64,000 nt of DNA, from the NCBI GenBank assembly GCA_035079385.1, contig JAVHKY010000023.1:2232001-2296000 (forward strand). Direction: 5' to 3'. A program made the translations under genes and the position numbers. Origin of the DNA: Aspidiotus rigidus. Lineage: Eukaryota; Arthropoda; Insecta; Hemiptera; Diaspididae. Of this stretch, positions 1 through 11,815 are shown piece by piece (position 1 is the first letter of the stretch; each line of letters opens with the position of its first letter). The notes beneath the pieces were generated by a model that had not been told where the DNA came from, made no database searches, and was given only the letters and a program-made list of their open reading frames with translations.

Positions 1-650
1 TGTATTTGCCGAAATAATTGAGAAAAACGAAAATTTCGAAGACGTTTTGTCCCCCTTTGGATGGATTTACGGATGTTTGGGAGCGGTAAAAATAGGCATC
101 AGTTGATAGAAAATTTTATGGAGAATAATGTTTGTATCGTGTAATATTTTCATAAAGAGAGTATTTTTCGAGATAATTGGGAAAAGCAGAAATGTCGAAA
201 AACGTGGTCCCTCCCTTGTGGACCAATTACCACAAGTTGGGGGCGGTGAAATTTTGTGTCAATGGGTAGGAAATTACACGAGGAATAATTTTTGTGTCTT
301 GTAATTTTTTCATAAACGGCTTATTTTCTGAGATAATCACAAAAAACTAAAAATCCAAAATGGTTTCAGCCCCCTGAGGACTTTCATGGCGCTGGGGGTG
401 GAAAAATGTGACATTATCTGGCAGAAAATTTTATAAGGAACACTTTTGGTGTCTTGTAATTTTTTCACAGGCTTATTTTCCAACATAATCGTAAAAAACT
501 AATATTTGGGAGACGTTCCGGCTCCCTCTGTGGTTTGCCAAGGGGCCGAGGGCGGTGAACTTTCAGGGTATGTTCAAGGCATCTAGACGAACATATTTCA
601 GCAATAAAACCTTTGTCTCCAATTTTTTCCGAGTAAAATGCCATTTTGCC
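1..650. repeat. degenerate tandem repeat, ~155-bp unit
   Basis: Four diverged copies follow each other. A motif like GAGATAATTGGGAAAA recurs near 11, 171, 330 and 481, and a motif like TGTCTTGTAATTTTTTCA recurs once per unit. Units differ by substitutions and small indels. No coding sequence is supported. Confidence 0.75.
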
Positions 651-1100
651 TGGGCTAATTGTATTTTCTTCGAAGTTCTCTTCTCCTGCCCTTTTTAAAA
701 ATCATTTCCTTGCGGCTAGGAAAGACTTGGAAAATTTTTGACATGGATTGTTTTCAGGTCATTCTACTAGAGAATTCAAGTATGAGCATTGGTTGCCCCG
801 CAAACAACGCTTTTCTGTTCCATTGGTCAATAAACTCACTGGAATGCCATCCGCGCTCGTTGTAATTTTACCAATATTGAGCAAATCCGCCAGTTCCTCT
901 TCTGTTTTGATGGAGGCGTTTACATAATTTTCGCTCATCAGCCGGTCGGTCCAATCCTCTGTATAGCAATTCCAAACTGGGAATCATACTTTCTTCGTTC
1001 AATGCCACAATGATAAAATGCAGCAACAATCGTTCATCAAATCGCGTATTTACCACATCATTGATTGAGGCCGGCAATCATCTCTGTCGCGCGTTTTACT
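651..1100. other. no recognisable feature
   Basis: Short open frames exist on both strands (659-865, 868-1077) but none shows a domain, splice context or composition that supports a gene. Confidence 0.4.
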
Positions 1101-1129
1101 TTAATCAGATTCTTAGAGGAAATTGATCC

Positions 1130-3470
1130 TTCATTCTTTCACTACATTTTGTCCACTTTTTGCGCTCAATAAGCGATTTTGTTTTGTAGCCATATCGGAC
1201 ATTTTTCTTGGAACCCTCAACTATTGCGTGAACAACAATGTTTCAGACCTGCATTGATCTCTATTGCGCGTGCATCAGGTTTGACCTGAACGCTTCATAA
1301 TTCAATTTTCGGTTTTCAAAATGAAAGAAAGCATAGGACAACTTACAATCCCGCAATGCGTTTGTTTCTTGAATAAGTCTGAACGCAAAACAGCAATTTT
1401 CAATTTCAGAACGCGATCTAACTCATTTTCTTGACCGCCAAAAACCCAAATTTAGCGTTCAGATTGTTTTGGAAAAACCATAACTTTTTCTGGTCACATT
1501 TTGCGCTCAATGAGCAATTTTTTTAAATACTGATAGTCATCTTGGAGACTTTTTCTGGACGTTCAACTCTTGCACAATTACAACAACAAAAATTCAGACT
1601 TGTACTCATTGCTATTGCGCGTTCACCAGGTTTGAACACTAGAATTCCTGATTCTCATTTATCCAAATGAGAAGAAGCATATTGGGATAGCTTACAATTC
1701 TACCAAACAGTCTGAACGCGAACTGACGATTTTCAATTTTGGAACGCGTTGGGGCTCTTTGCCTGAACGCCAAAATCTGATTGTTTTGGAAAAATCTCAC
1801 TGCATTCTGGCCACTTTTTGGGTTCATGAGACATTTTGTTTAATAGCCGTTTCGAAAATTTGTTTGGACTACTGTGTGATTACAATAACAATGTTTCAGA
1901 CCTGCGTTCATCTCTGTTGCGCGTGCATCAGGTTTGACCTGAACGCTTCATAATTCAATTTTCAGTTTTCAAAATGAAAGAAAGCATAGGACAACTTACA
2001 ATTGCTTACAATTCCGCAATGCATTTGTTTCTAGAATAAGTCTGAACGCAAAACAGCAATTTTCAATTTCAGAACGCGATCTAACTCATTTTCCTGACCG
2101 CCAAAAACCCAAATTTAGCGTTCAGATTGTTTTGGAAAATTTATAACTTTTTCTGGTCACATTTTGCGCTCAATGAGCAATTTTTTTAAATACTGATACT
2201 CATCTTGGAGACTTTTTCTGGACGTTCAACTCTTGCACAATTACAACAACAACAACAATTCAGACCTGCACTCATTGCTATAGCGCGTTCACCAGGTTTG
2301 AACAGTAGAATTCCTGATTCTCATTTATCCAAATGAGAGGAAGCATACTGGGATAGCTTACAATTCTACCAAACAGTCTGAACGCGAACTGACAATTATC
2401 AATTTTGGAACGCGTTTGGGCTCTTTCCCTGAACGCCAAAATCCGATTGTTTCAGAAAAATCTCACTACGTTCTGGCCACTTTTTGGGTTCATGAGGGAT
2501 TTTGTTTAATAGCCGTTTCGAAAATTTGTTTGGACTACTGCATGATTACAATGTTTCAGACCTGCGTTCATCTCTATTGCGCGTGCATCAGGTTTTACCT
2601 GAACAATTCATCATTCTCAGTTTAAGAGAAAGTACTAGACAGCACCGTGTTTGTTTCTTTTCTGTGGTGATTAGAGTGAGTTCAAACGCAAATTACAATT
2701 TTCAACTTCAGTCGTTTCCTGGAATACTGAGAACTCAAATTTTGCGTTCTGGCTGTATTGAAAAATCCTCACTGCGTTCTGATCACTTTTTGCGCTCGAC
2801 CAACGATTCTGGTAATTCTGACTCTAAAAATCTTCCCTGCTTGTTCAACTATTGTATAATTACTACAACTATGATTCAGACCTGCTTTCATCTTCATTTC
2901 CCATGATACTGTTATCAGGTTTAAGTAGGGCAATTCTTGATACTCATTCATCAGAATGAAAGAAAGCATAGGATAGCTTACAATTCAATACCGCGTTTGT
3001 TCCTCTTCTGTATAGTATAGTGATTAGGCTAAACCTGAAAGCTACAGTAACTGGAAATTTTCATTTTAAGAACGCGGTTTGGCTGTTTTTTTGAACGCTG
3101 AAGAACCAAATTAAGCGTTCCGGTTGTTTTGAAAAATCCTCACCACGTTCTGAACACCTTTTGCGCTCCATAAGCGATTCTGATTTATTTTGGGACATTC
3201 AACTATTGTGTAATCACAACAACCATAATTCAGGCCTGCACTCATCTTTATTTTGTATTCATCTCGTTTGATCTGAACAATTCTTAATTCTCATCTAGAT
3301 CCAAATAAGAGAAAGCATAGGGCAGCTTACAATTTGGCTGCGCGTTTTTTTCTTTTCTCTGGTGATAAGGATCAGCCTGAACGCAAAATGACGATTTTCA
3401 ATTTTTGAACGCGTTCCAGCTGTTTCTTTGAACGTTGAGAACCTAAATTTAGTGTTCTGATTGTTGTGAA
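1130..3470. repeat. satellite with ~330-bp units in alternating A/B order
   Basis: A phrase like TTCAGACCTGCRTTCATCTC recurs near 1243, 1590, 1892, 2262, 2554, 2876 and 3230. Alternate units are more alike (1243 with 1892 and 2554; 1590 with 2262), which gives a dimeric ~660-bp higher-order unit. All units are rich in the hexamer GAACGC and in TTTTGCGCTCAAT. Small ORFs here repeat with the satellite and are not genes. Confidence 0.8.
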
Positions 3471-3960
3471 AAATGGGCCTATGGCCACTTTTTGCGCTCA
3501 ATGCGCTATTTTGTTCAATAGTTATCTTGAAAATTTATTTTTGGTTGAACTCCAGCAACCCAAATTTCGCGTTCTGGTTGTTTTGGAAAATCCTCACCGC
3601 GTTCTGCCTACTTTATGCACGCATCAAGCGATTCTGTTTAGTAGTCATATTGGAAATTCATTTTCGGTTGAACGCCGAGAACCCAAATTTCGCGTTCTGG
3701 TTATTTTGTAAACTGTCGCGTTCTAGCCATCTTTTGCGCTTTACAAGCGATTTCATTTATTCTGCCCCCTAAAAATTTGTTTCAGAACGCGTTCTGATTT
3801 CGACCGCCAAAAGGCCGAATTTTGTGTTTCGGTTGTATAGCAGAATCCCCGTGCCGCGTTCTGGCCACTTTTTGCACTCAATAAGCCTCTTTTTTTGATA
3901 GCGTCCTGGAAAAGTTCCTAAACCGAGTGAAAACACCAATGTTTTATTCAATTTTCGGTA
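3470..3960. repeat. ~120-bp tandem derivative of the upstream satellite
   Basis: The phrases CAAATTTCGCGTTCTGGTTG and GCGCTCAAT...GCGATT recur at about 120-bp spacing (3560, 3685, 3805). The units look like sub-segments of the 330-bp satellite amplified separately. Confidence 0.6.
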
Positions 3961-4338
3961 TCAAAAAGTGTAGTTAAGCGACTCTCTCTAATTCTACATT
4001 TATGTCATTTGAAAGAGTGAAAGTGAGATCTTTTGGAGCTGGCAGGTTCTGAAAGTGGCGGGGTGAGCAGAGAATTCCGTCATTCGCCTACCTTCAAAAT
4101 TTTGAGGACTTCAATCATTTATACATTCTAGAATGATTCAAAAATTTTTCAAGAAGTCTTCTATTACTTCTATAGGCGGGTACATTTTTGGAAAATGTCT
4201 GAATTCGTATCTGGATGACCTTATCTTAAGCTATAAACTCGGAAAAATTTTCCTCTACTCTCTCCCCTCATACCTTTCTCTTTTTGGGAGGACTTACTGT
4301 AGAATGCTTCTAGTTGACCTAGTTTTAAGAATAATAAA

Positions 4339-4530
4339 ATGACGGAGTCTGAGCTACATAAAGGAAAGAAACTTTCGAAACATTCCGACTTGAGCGACAT
4401 TGGAGAAGTTTTCAAGATACATCTGTATCCGAAAGACTTTGATCTAATTAGGGACTTGAATGTTTGGCGCCAGAGGGCTATTCAGCCCTCGCGTCCTTAT
4501 AAAATAAATGAAGATTGGTTGATTCAGTGA
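4339..4530 (+). CDS. possible terminal exon, weak relative of the coiled-coil family
   Basis: This is a 63-codon open frame. Its C-terminal part reads WRQRAIQ, then RPY, then LIQ, with spacing close to the WRQRPIQ...RPY...LIQ stretch of the terminal exon at 23777-24241. A strong donor-like GTAAGT follows the stop at 4535, so a 3'UTR intron is possible. No signal peptide exon was found upstream. The match is short and could be chance. A second, weaker echo (ESDLHK against ESELHK) lies in the open frame at 5443-5685. Confidence 0.25.
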   Translation: MTESELHKGKKLSKHSDLSDIGEVFKIHLYPKDFDLIRDLNVWRQRAIQPSRPYKINEDWLIQ

Positions 4531-4559
4531 ATACGTAAGTTCCAAGTTACGAGCTAGGT

Positions 4560-5930
4560 ATAAGAAAAAAATTTTCATCTTTTAATAAATATGGACAGGA
4601 GGCTTTGAAATTATTCGTTGTGTTGTCCACGACAAACAACCATCGTCAATGTCCGCCTCCATTCCTAATTCAAAAAAGCAATCAAATTTTATTTTCTCTG
4701 GAAACCATACTTGAGAGATTTTTGCTTGATGTTCTTGAATATGACTGACTGTGAAGAATGAGACAAAAGGAAAGCAAATATTGATCGTCTCTCATTTCTT
4801 CGACCAAAGTCGGTTCAATGTGATTATTTTAGAAAGATTTCTCGCCGATACAAATTTCCTTTTCAAAGCCAGTAACATAATCGAGGAGCAGGGGTGAGTC
4901 GAACTCCCCTCTTTCCGGGATCATTAAAATATAAAATTTCCGTTCATAAGTGTTTAGAAATTCCGTAATACTTTTGCCACAATATTTCTGCCGTGACCCT
5001 TACCTCTTTCTTCAGGCCAAAAAAAATTTGTCTTCCTCTCTGTTTGAAAAGGCAAATCATTACTCTCCTCCTGTGGAAACTTCTGACCATACGATTTTAC
5101 CAGCATTTGCGTGTACTTTTTGATTGTATTTCATTACACGATTATTTAAATCCCAAGTTGTTCGACGACTTCAGTCTGCAGCTAAAATTCTTCCAAGATT
5201 AGAAATTCGACCTTGTTGATTTTATAGTTTGATTTGCAATCGTTCTAATAATAAATTATGTAAATTCAGATCTCTGTCTATCGCGTTCCGAAAATTTAAT
5301 CTTCTTTTCCTCTGGGTTAATGGCCTTGATACTTAATACATATTAAGAGTGTTATCGCGTGCGTTAGTTTGAAATATATTATGGAGAACTTGACATAATC
5401 TTTAGTGTACGAATAGTTGCCTATCATCTACTGCGAGGAGTTTTGATGTTCTCGCACATTACTCGAGATGAAGCAGCTGTAAGTATTTATATTGTCGAAA
5501 ATGTCGCGTTCGTAAATTTTCTTCAGTGTAATCTAGTGGGATGGATAAAAATTATTGTTATAAAATGCACTGTTGAAAATTATGTCTACTTTTCGACATT
5601 CGACGAGTCTGACTTACATAAGTCAGCTATAGATGAGTTCTTTCTAAAAGCGGGCGTGTTCGCTCGTTTCTGTTCGATGATTTGAAGCTGGTTTGTTAAT
5701 TTGGAGTTGAGAGAATTTTCGGGTACATTTTGTATTTTTATTATCCATGGTGCATGAGGGTGATAGTTGTAGAAATGAGAAAATTTATATTTTATATCAC
5801 GAGCATTTTAAACTACATCAGGGTTAAATTTGCTCAGCGTTACAAACTTATTGATTGAACTTAAATTAAGTACGGTATTGATATGATTTTTGTAATTACA
5901 AGTAATGGAAATGGTGATCGTAACAAAAAT
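4560..5930. other. no supported gene
   Basis: AT-rich sequence with only short frames. The frame 5443-5685 contains ESDLHKSAIDEF, which recalls ESELHK in the candidate exon at 4339-4530, but nothing else supports it. Confidence 0.35.
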
Positions 5931-5935
5931 TAATG

Positions 5936-6490
5936 GAATTAGTAGGTGTTTTAGATGGGCCAATCACCAGGCCGAATAATGTTTTGCTGTCAAATGTGAT
6001 TGCATTGTTCAAGAGGCAGGCTTTCTCGCTTTTGCAATCTCCATATTTGTTCCCAGAGTTTTCTTCTCTTTGTGCGATTCTCTACATGTATGACTTCAAA
6101 TATTCCCTCTCCATCGTGGTTTTCTGCGTTACAGTGTTTCCCAGACAGTGACTTGTCATCTTCTTTCTCCTTCGACGTTTTGTGCTCCTTTTCCTGATCT
6201 CAAACTTTCTCCCAGTCTCACCGATGTAGATACCCTCGCATTGTTCACAACTGAGCTTGTACACTCCGCTCAAGCTTTCCTTGTCCTTTTGTTCCGTCTG
6301 GTCATTGCTGATTCTCTTCACCACGGGTTGGTTATTCTGGATACCCACATTTACATCGAAGCCACTCAACGCTTTTATCACCTTGTTTGTGTACTTTCCT
6401 ATATATGGTATCGATCTGGAGTACTTTCTCTCTATGCCATCATGGGTTCCTTTCTTTGTTTCCATTTTCTCAATCGATAAGACTGGGAAG
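5936..6490 (-). pseudogene. Penelope-like element fragment, GIY-YIG endonuclease part
   Basis: On the minus strand the open frame 6082-6555 contains the connector usual in PLEs (SIPYIGKYTNKVIKALSGF), followed by a GIY-YIG start of the form GVYKLSCEQC...YIGETGRKFEIR. After this the reading shifts frame: the continuation that looks like PLE (EHKTSKEKEDDKSLSGKHC) is in another frame. The RT domain is missing. The GIY-YIG sequence differs clearly from PLE1 and PLE2, so this is a separate subfamily. It is a dead 3' fragment. Confidence 0.8.
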
Positions 6491-6507
6491 ACGCAGCATT
6501 TAGGACA

Positions 6508-6665
6508 ATAGATTGAACCAATCACTAAGCAGTATGATTCAGCCAATAAGAACACAATGTCATATTATTGTAAGAATAAGAATCTAAGAAGTGAACCAAT
6601 CACAAAACAGTATTGTTATAGCCAATAAGATAACAGTGTTATATTATAAAAACTCATGGTTAAGG
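6508..6665 (+). promoter_or_regulatory. duplicated CCAAT-box block with TATA-like sequence
   Basis: A ~85-bp segment occurs twice: ACCAATCACNAARCAGTATKRTT followed by AGCCAATAAGA (6517-6560 and 6594-6635). TATATTATAAAA follows at 6641-6652. The arrangement resembles a promoter and lies just upstream of the hammerhead-like sequence and of PLE1. It may be the PLE promoter region; this is inference. Confidence 0.4.
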
Positions 6666-6674
6666 CCTTGTACT

Positions 6675-6750
6675 CCAGTTGCGACACAACTGATGATGGG
6701 ATAACACCCGGAAGTACTCTTGTAAAAGCAACTAATAAAGTAGATTTGTG
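6675..6750 (+). ncRNA. candidate hammerhead ribozyme-like motif
   Basis: The sequence CTGATGA is followed by TGGG, a short loop, CCCG and GAAGTACT, then AGCAACTA. This is the order CUGAUGA, helix II, GAAA-like core, helix III, UA cleavage site of a hammerhead. The GAAA core reads GAAG and helix III (GTACT against AGCAAC) is imperfect, so the copy is probably decayed. Hammerheads are known in the pLTRs of Penelope-like elements. Confidence 0.35.
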
Positions 6751-7208
6751 TAATTAGGAAACCCTTTTTCAAAAAGAAGGGGAAATTACGAATACAATTC
6801 AGACAACAAGACTTCACAGGTCGGTGTAGCTATAGTAGGGAGATTCGCCAAATGCTCTCGTGATGATATCATCTTCAATGACGGAGCGGTTGATTAGGTC
6901 GTACACGTGGTGACGTTTCATTTTTGGGATTTCGATACTTTCCGAAGCTAGTCGACAGTGGCGTGTGTTATTCTCATTGGGAAGGATTATTTCATCCTCG
7001 CTTTAGTGTTGTTTTTCTAGCGCAGGTGTCTAGCGAAGCCTGATTTTATGGGCAATATTATTTTCGAACTCGCTGACATGGTCGTTGATTCTCACTTGGA
7101 AAGATCTCCCAGTCTCAGTCAGTCAAGGAAACGAAGCAAGTACGCACTACTCTTCGATAAGGAGGAGGTCGAATCTGTAAGATCACGACTAAGAAACTGG
7201 AAAATTAT

Positions 7209-8921
7209 ATGAGGGAGAAGTGGATAAGAACAGAGTTGCGAAGATGGTATGGTAAATTTAATATTAGCACTAGATTAAACCTTATGGTACATTCGAGACT
7301 CTCCGGTATGCTCCTCCCCCTTGAGTTTGATTACTTTATGCGGGACGTCAATGTAAAGTGTCGGAAGTTTGAGGTGAACTTGAACGAGAAGAAGAATAAG
7401 AAGTTATCTTCCCTAATGAAGGTTAATGATGAGGGGGTTGAGGAAGGGGTGAGTGCAGATGTTGTTCATGAATTGCATCCCCTCCTCATAAATAATAGTC
7501 AGGTAGTGTTTAATAGTGACGAAACTGCCCTCCTTGAGAAAGGTTTGAAATTCAGTTTACCTCCCCTCAAGAAGGATGAAACCTTGGCGAATGTTGTTGC
7601 GGATCTTGCGGTTAAAATTGGTCCTGGTTTTAATACCCAGAAAGTTTGTGCCGAATTAGTCCGTAATAACCCCCTCCCTCACATGAGTAATAAATTGGGA
7701 GTGATTCAAGGTTTGAAGAGGAAGATGAAAGAGGGAGATTTAATCGTCACTAAGGCTAACAAGGGCAATGCTGTTGTGGTGATGGAGAAGTCGGCCTATT
7801 CTTCTAAGGTTCATAAAGTCCTCCAGCAGTGTGGTGCTAAAGGGAGTGAGGATTTCAGTTTTCCTAAGCTCGTTAAAGAAGTTAGGAGTGTCATCAACGG
7901 GAGTGAGGCTATTATCAAAACTCCTGCTTTGAAAAAAGCCCTCCTTGTTTCTAACCCCACACCACCCCTCCTTTACCGGCTGCCCAAAGTGCATAAGAAC
8001 AATACCCCGATGCGACCCGTTGTTTCTTTCGTCTCCTCCCCCACCTACCTCCTTGCCAAATTCCTGGACTGTTGGTTCAAAAATCGCATTGATTTTGAAC
8101 CTCCTCACTCGGCCTTGAATTCGGCCTCTTTAACTGACGTTCTGAACGGTGTAAGTCTTCCCCCGGGAACGACCATCTGCTCGTTTGATGTTGTTGGTTT
8201 GTTCCAGAATATTCCTAAGGCTGCTACTATCCAGCGTATGGGTGAGCTACTCGTCAAAGCCAATATTCCCCACAATGAGCTTCAGGAATTTTTCGATCTT
8301 CTGAATATTTGCTGGTCCTCCAGCTACTGTAAATTTGAAGGAAAATTTTTCGAGTTTTCTGATGAAGTAGGGATCCCTATTGGATCACCTTTAGGCTCTC
8401 TCATCTCCGAAATCTTCATGTCTAAGTTTGAACTTGACCTTTTTTCCTCGAACCAGGTGTTACTTAATCATATTCACTATTGGCACGGGTACGTTGATGA
8501 CGTTCTACGTACCTGGCCTGGTCCCCCAGATCTCCTTTGTCAGTTTCTGAGGTATCTCAATTCCTGGTAGCCTTCCATCAAATTTACGTTGGAAATAGGG
8601 GTATTTTCCATTAACTCTTTGGATTTATCGATCTCTATAATAGACGGTATCCGTAAGTTTGGAATTTACAGGAAAGATACTACGACCGATGTTTTAGTCT
8701 ACGGTGGTTCGTTTGGTCCTGTTGCTCATAAGATGGCTGCTTTTCACAGCCTAGTTCACAGACTGACTCGTATTCGTTTCAGTCAGTCTGCCTTCAAGAA
8801 AGAGTTACTCACAATAAAACACCTGGCCAGAGTGAATGGGATCAATGTCGATGTTGACGTGATGGTTCGGAGGAAAGTTACGAGGAGCCTTCTTGATTCC
8901 ACCACTAGATACGATCCGTGA
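7209..8921 (+). pseudogene. PLE1 reverse transcriptase region
   Basis: The 453-codon frame 7209-8570 carries RT motifs in the usual PLE order: LPKVHK with MRPVVS, the FDVVGLF motif (palm aspartate, near 8185), IPIGSPLGS and the catalytic YVDD (about 8490). It ends in TGG TAG at 8568-8570, where PLE2 has TGG TAC. The same frame stays open to 8921 through the connector (ISIIDGIRKFGIYRKDTTTD), so a single nonsense change splits it. A deletion near 8905, relative to PLE2, then shifts the frame. The enzyme would have copied RNA at exposed DNA ends; this copy cannot make it. Confidence 0.88.
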
Positions 8922-9436
8922 TCGCCGTTTGCGTTGGATCAGTCTCCGTTTCTTGGGGAAGTTCTCCCTCCAATTGGGTCGGGCCCTCCGCCCGTTTGGC
9001 TTCAGACCCGTGTTTCACAACCCTACCACAGTCAAGAGGTTGTTTGTGAGATTGAAGTACCCCATACTTGTTGATGAGGGGAGTGGTGTTTACAAGTTGG
9101 AATGTGGGGATTGTGGAGGCTTTTATATAGGGGAGACCAGCCGCCAAATGAAAGTTAGAGTAGCTGAGCACCTGAAGTCTTGGAAGAAGGGACACTTAGG
9201 GGAATCAGCTTTTGCTGATCATTTAATAAACAGTGGCTACAGCTTCCATGAGGGATCCGAAACGCGCCTCCATTAGGAGAATTCCTATCGTAAGCGCATC
9301 GCCCTCGAGCATAATAGAGATAATGCGTCATCTAAACACCGATGGTATCACTGTACTCAACTCGTACATTCCAGAAGATGGCCTGATCAAACTGGTTTAT
9401 GATTCACCCCGCGATTTCTCGTTTGGACAATCTTAA
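8893..9436 (+). pseudogene. PLE1 GIY-YIG endonuclease region
   Basis: The frame 8893-9276 contains GVYKLECGDCGGFYIGET, the GIY-YIG core, then VRVAEH and a KKGHLGESAFADHL stretch typical of PLE endonucleases. Cysteines in LECGDC match the zinc-binding-like pair seen in many PLEs. It stops at CAT TAG near 9274. The C-terminal tail continues in another frame (9310-9436, ITVLNSYIPEDGLIKLVY), so there is a further frameshift in CATAATAGAGA compared with CATATAGAGA at 16851. Confidence 0.85.
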
Positions 9437-9479
9437 TACCTTGCTCTTCTTTTCTGTTCGTCAGTTGCTTTCATTTCAG

Positions 9480-9955
9480 GCTTGAAGATGGTTTATTTAC
9501 CGAAAGCGCTCGTCGTCTTATATTTTTCTGCGGTTTGCATTGTTTACTCTCCCTTCGAAGTATCCGTTTTTCGCGTTTCTTAATTTCTTTCTTGTAGACC
9601 AGGCCAACGACATCAATATGAATCTTGTTGACGTAGATCAAGGCGGCCTTCGGACGAGAGAAAGAAGTTGGCCAAACGGTGCTGAATGAAGTAGTTGTGG
9701 GAGAAAGTGCAGTAGGATGGTCCGCTGACAAATATGTCGGTGGTCGTGTTCTTCCTATACATATCAATCTCAACCCCCATGGGTAGAGAGGGAAATAGTG
9801 ATGTCGAGGAAATTTACTCGAAAGTAAATCTAATGGAAGGATATAAAGCGTTCATGAAATCGAGGAGGTCATGAAGCTCCTGTATGGATCCAGTCCAAAC
9901 GTACAGTAAATCATCGACGTACCTGCACCAGAGAACACTTGACGTAGGGGTAATC
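9480..9955 (-). pseudogene. fragment of another Penelope-like RT
   Basis: Minus-strand translation gives RYVDDLLYVWTG followed by LHDLLDFMNALYPSIRFTFE, the RT catalytic box and following segment of PLEs. Further on is a YRKNTTTD-like segment. Stops and frame changes interrupt it. It differs from PLE1 and abuts the 3' end of PLE1 tail to tail. Confidence 0.7.
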
Positions 9956-10330
9956 TGACTGATATGAATCTATCCTGTGAGAGACATTGTAACATTTTTG
10001 CTAGTTTGTCTTTAACACCGAAAGTGTATAGTTTTTGGCATATATAATGTCTATAAACTCGAGGGATACTTTTCAGATATCGAAGAATGTAATTTATTGG
10101 GGAGATTTTCATAGGAAGGCTTGTTTGACTCGGTTTTGAAGGTCTGCTAAAACTTGGATAGTGTTTCGACCTTTTCTGACGTCATATTTAATTCGTGATA
10201 GTAAGTTATTTTGTTCCAAGAAGCCCCTTATTCTTTTATTAATTATTTTCTGAAGGGAAAATGAGCCCAATTTTTCCACTTGCTGAAATCCAGAAGCATG
10301 GTCTTCTGTATGTGACGTAGATAGTTTTTT
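9945..10330 (-). pseudogene. Jockey-type LINE reverse transcriptase fragment
   Basis: Minus-strand frames give INKRIRGFLEQNNLLSR, then RKGRNTIQVLADL, then LYTFGVKDKLAKMLQCL and DRFISVRL. This follows the fingers-palm order of Jockey-like RTs. The frame changes between segments. It joins the PLE fragment at about 9945 with no obvious spacer, so one element inserted into, or recombined with, the other. Confidence 0.65.
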
Positions 10331-10339
10331 AGTCTAGGG

Positions 10340-11815
10340 AATTAATTTTTTCCCTCTTTTCGTATTTTATTACCTTTCTGTGCACCTTTATGAGACAGTT
10401 GCTGCGACCCACAACTAGCCTTCAATAGACGTGTTCCTATGCTAGATTTATTTGACCAGACTTATAATATGTTGAGAAAAAAAAGAGAGAACGGACAGTT
10501 TTTTACTCCTACCAATTAGCAATGTCAGTTATACTTCCTTGTCAAACGAAAAGTGAAGAATTCGATGTAACGTATTTGACAAAAAAAAGTTCTATTTAGT
10601 TCAATACTATGGACAGCAAACCAAGATCAAAATTGTGTTAAATTCGCTAAATACTAAGAATTGCTCTTTAGCAGAATTAGAAGGGGATACAATTTAGCAA
10701 AATCTATCTCCAACATTCACCATTCTCCCTTATTTTACCTGATGTAGATTGTAGTGATTTACCCCGGAGCACATTTCACTTCATGTCAGCCGGCTACAGC
10801 TACAAATAGACAAGCAAGGTTACCAATCCGCGCGATCGTAGTCAAATATGAATACATAGATTGTATAACTACTATTCTGTAGGTCATGATTTTGATTTTT
10901 TTTTCGAATGAAAAATATCGAGTACACGAGAGTAGACGGGTTTCGCCCAGATGTTACAAAATCGAGACTTTTGAAAAATTGTAAGTATACGTTGCATCCG
11001 GTTTCGAAATGTTACCGCCTTTACAATAAGGAATTTACAAAAATAAAAAATCGTACTCGCAATCTTGGTCCAGCTAGTCTACATTTTATATAATTATTAT
11101 CATCGTCGCAGAAGGAAGTATTTTGTCGCAAACATGTACGACTGTACGTGCATTCGCCACGCGGTTAAATTTCAATTTATTATTTTTACTTATTTTAATC
11201 CGGCAATCGCGGTCTTCTAATCCAGATTCTTCGACTAACTTACGGGTGGAGCTGGATTTTGAATTCCGTAAAACGCGTCCAAATAATTACATTTATCGAA
11301 TTAATTTGTAACTCTTTTACGACTGTCTATCGGTTGAGCAGGTCCGCCCTCTGATTTATAATGGTAGAAGCCTTCGGGTTATTTTACTTCCTACCAGTAT
11401 TATGGAGTTCGTAGAGAGTTTTTCCGTCCCAAATGTCTCGTGATAACTAGAAAATTACGTCTATTGGGTAATAGGAATGTCTTTGGAGAAGTTTCAAAAT
11501 CAGTTGTCATAATTTAGCGGTCCAAACGAAATTGAGTTTTAATCGAAATGATTTCCTTTAAACAAAATAGGATTTAAGTTTTCTATTAAAATCATGAAAG
11601 TTGATTCGTGATATTTGAATGTTCAGATTTTTCAGCCGAAAATTCCGTTACAAAAACTGTTCTTAATCTGGTTCATTCAAACTCATACTGTTGAATACAT
11701 AGCTTATGTTGGAGTAGTTTCAGTACATTATATTATTTCCCTACCACCGTTCATCATTTGCGTTTTTGACAATAGTGAAAAATATTGATGGTGGCGCCAT
11801 GATGGCAAATGCCTC
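10340..11815. other. no recognisable feature
   Basis: AT-rich sequence. The small frames at 10908-11093 and 11123-11311 lack domains and conserved context. Confidence 0.4.

Larger units (their letters stand above)
7048..9620 (+). mobile_element. Penelope-like element copy PLE1 (inactive)
   Basis: Nearly full-length PLE in + orientation. In order it has an N-terminal frame (7048-7212), reverse transcriptase, connector, GIY-YIG endonuclease and a 3' non-coding end. It is closely similar to PLE2 (14910-16850, minus). The reading frame is broken by several lesions described in the separate RT and endonuclease entries. The 3' end (about 9310-9584) is also found inverted at 16851-17115. Confidence 0.9.

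Noticed and set aside
4878..4930. tRNA-like T-arm (minus strand AGTTCGACTCA)
   Set aside because: The acceptor 3' strand has no matching 5' strand at tRNA distance and no anticodon arm was found; at most a relic.
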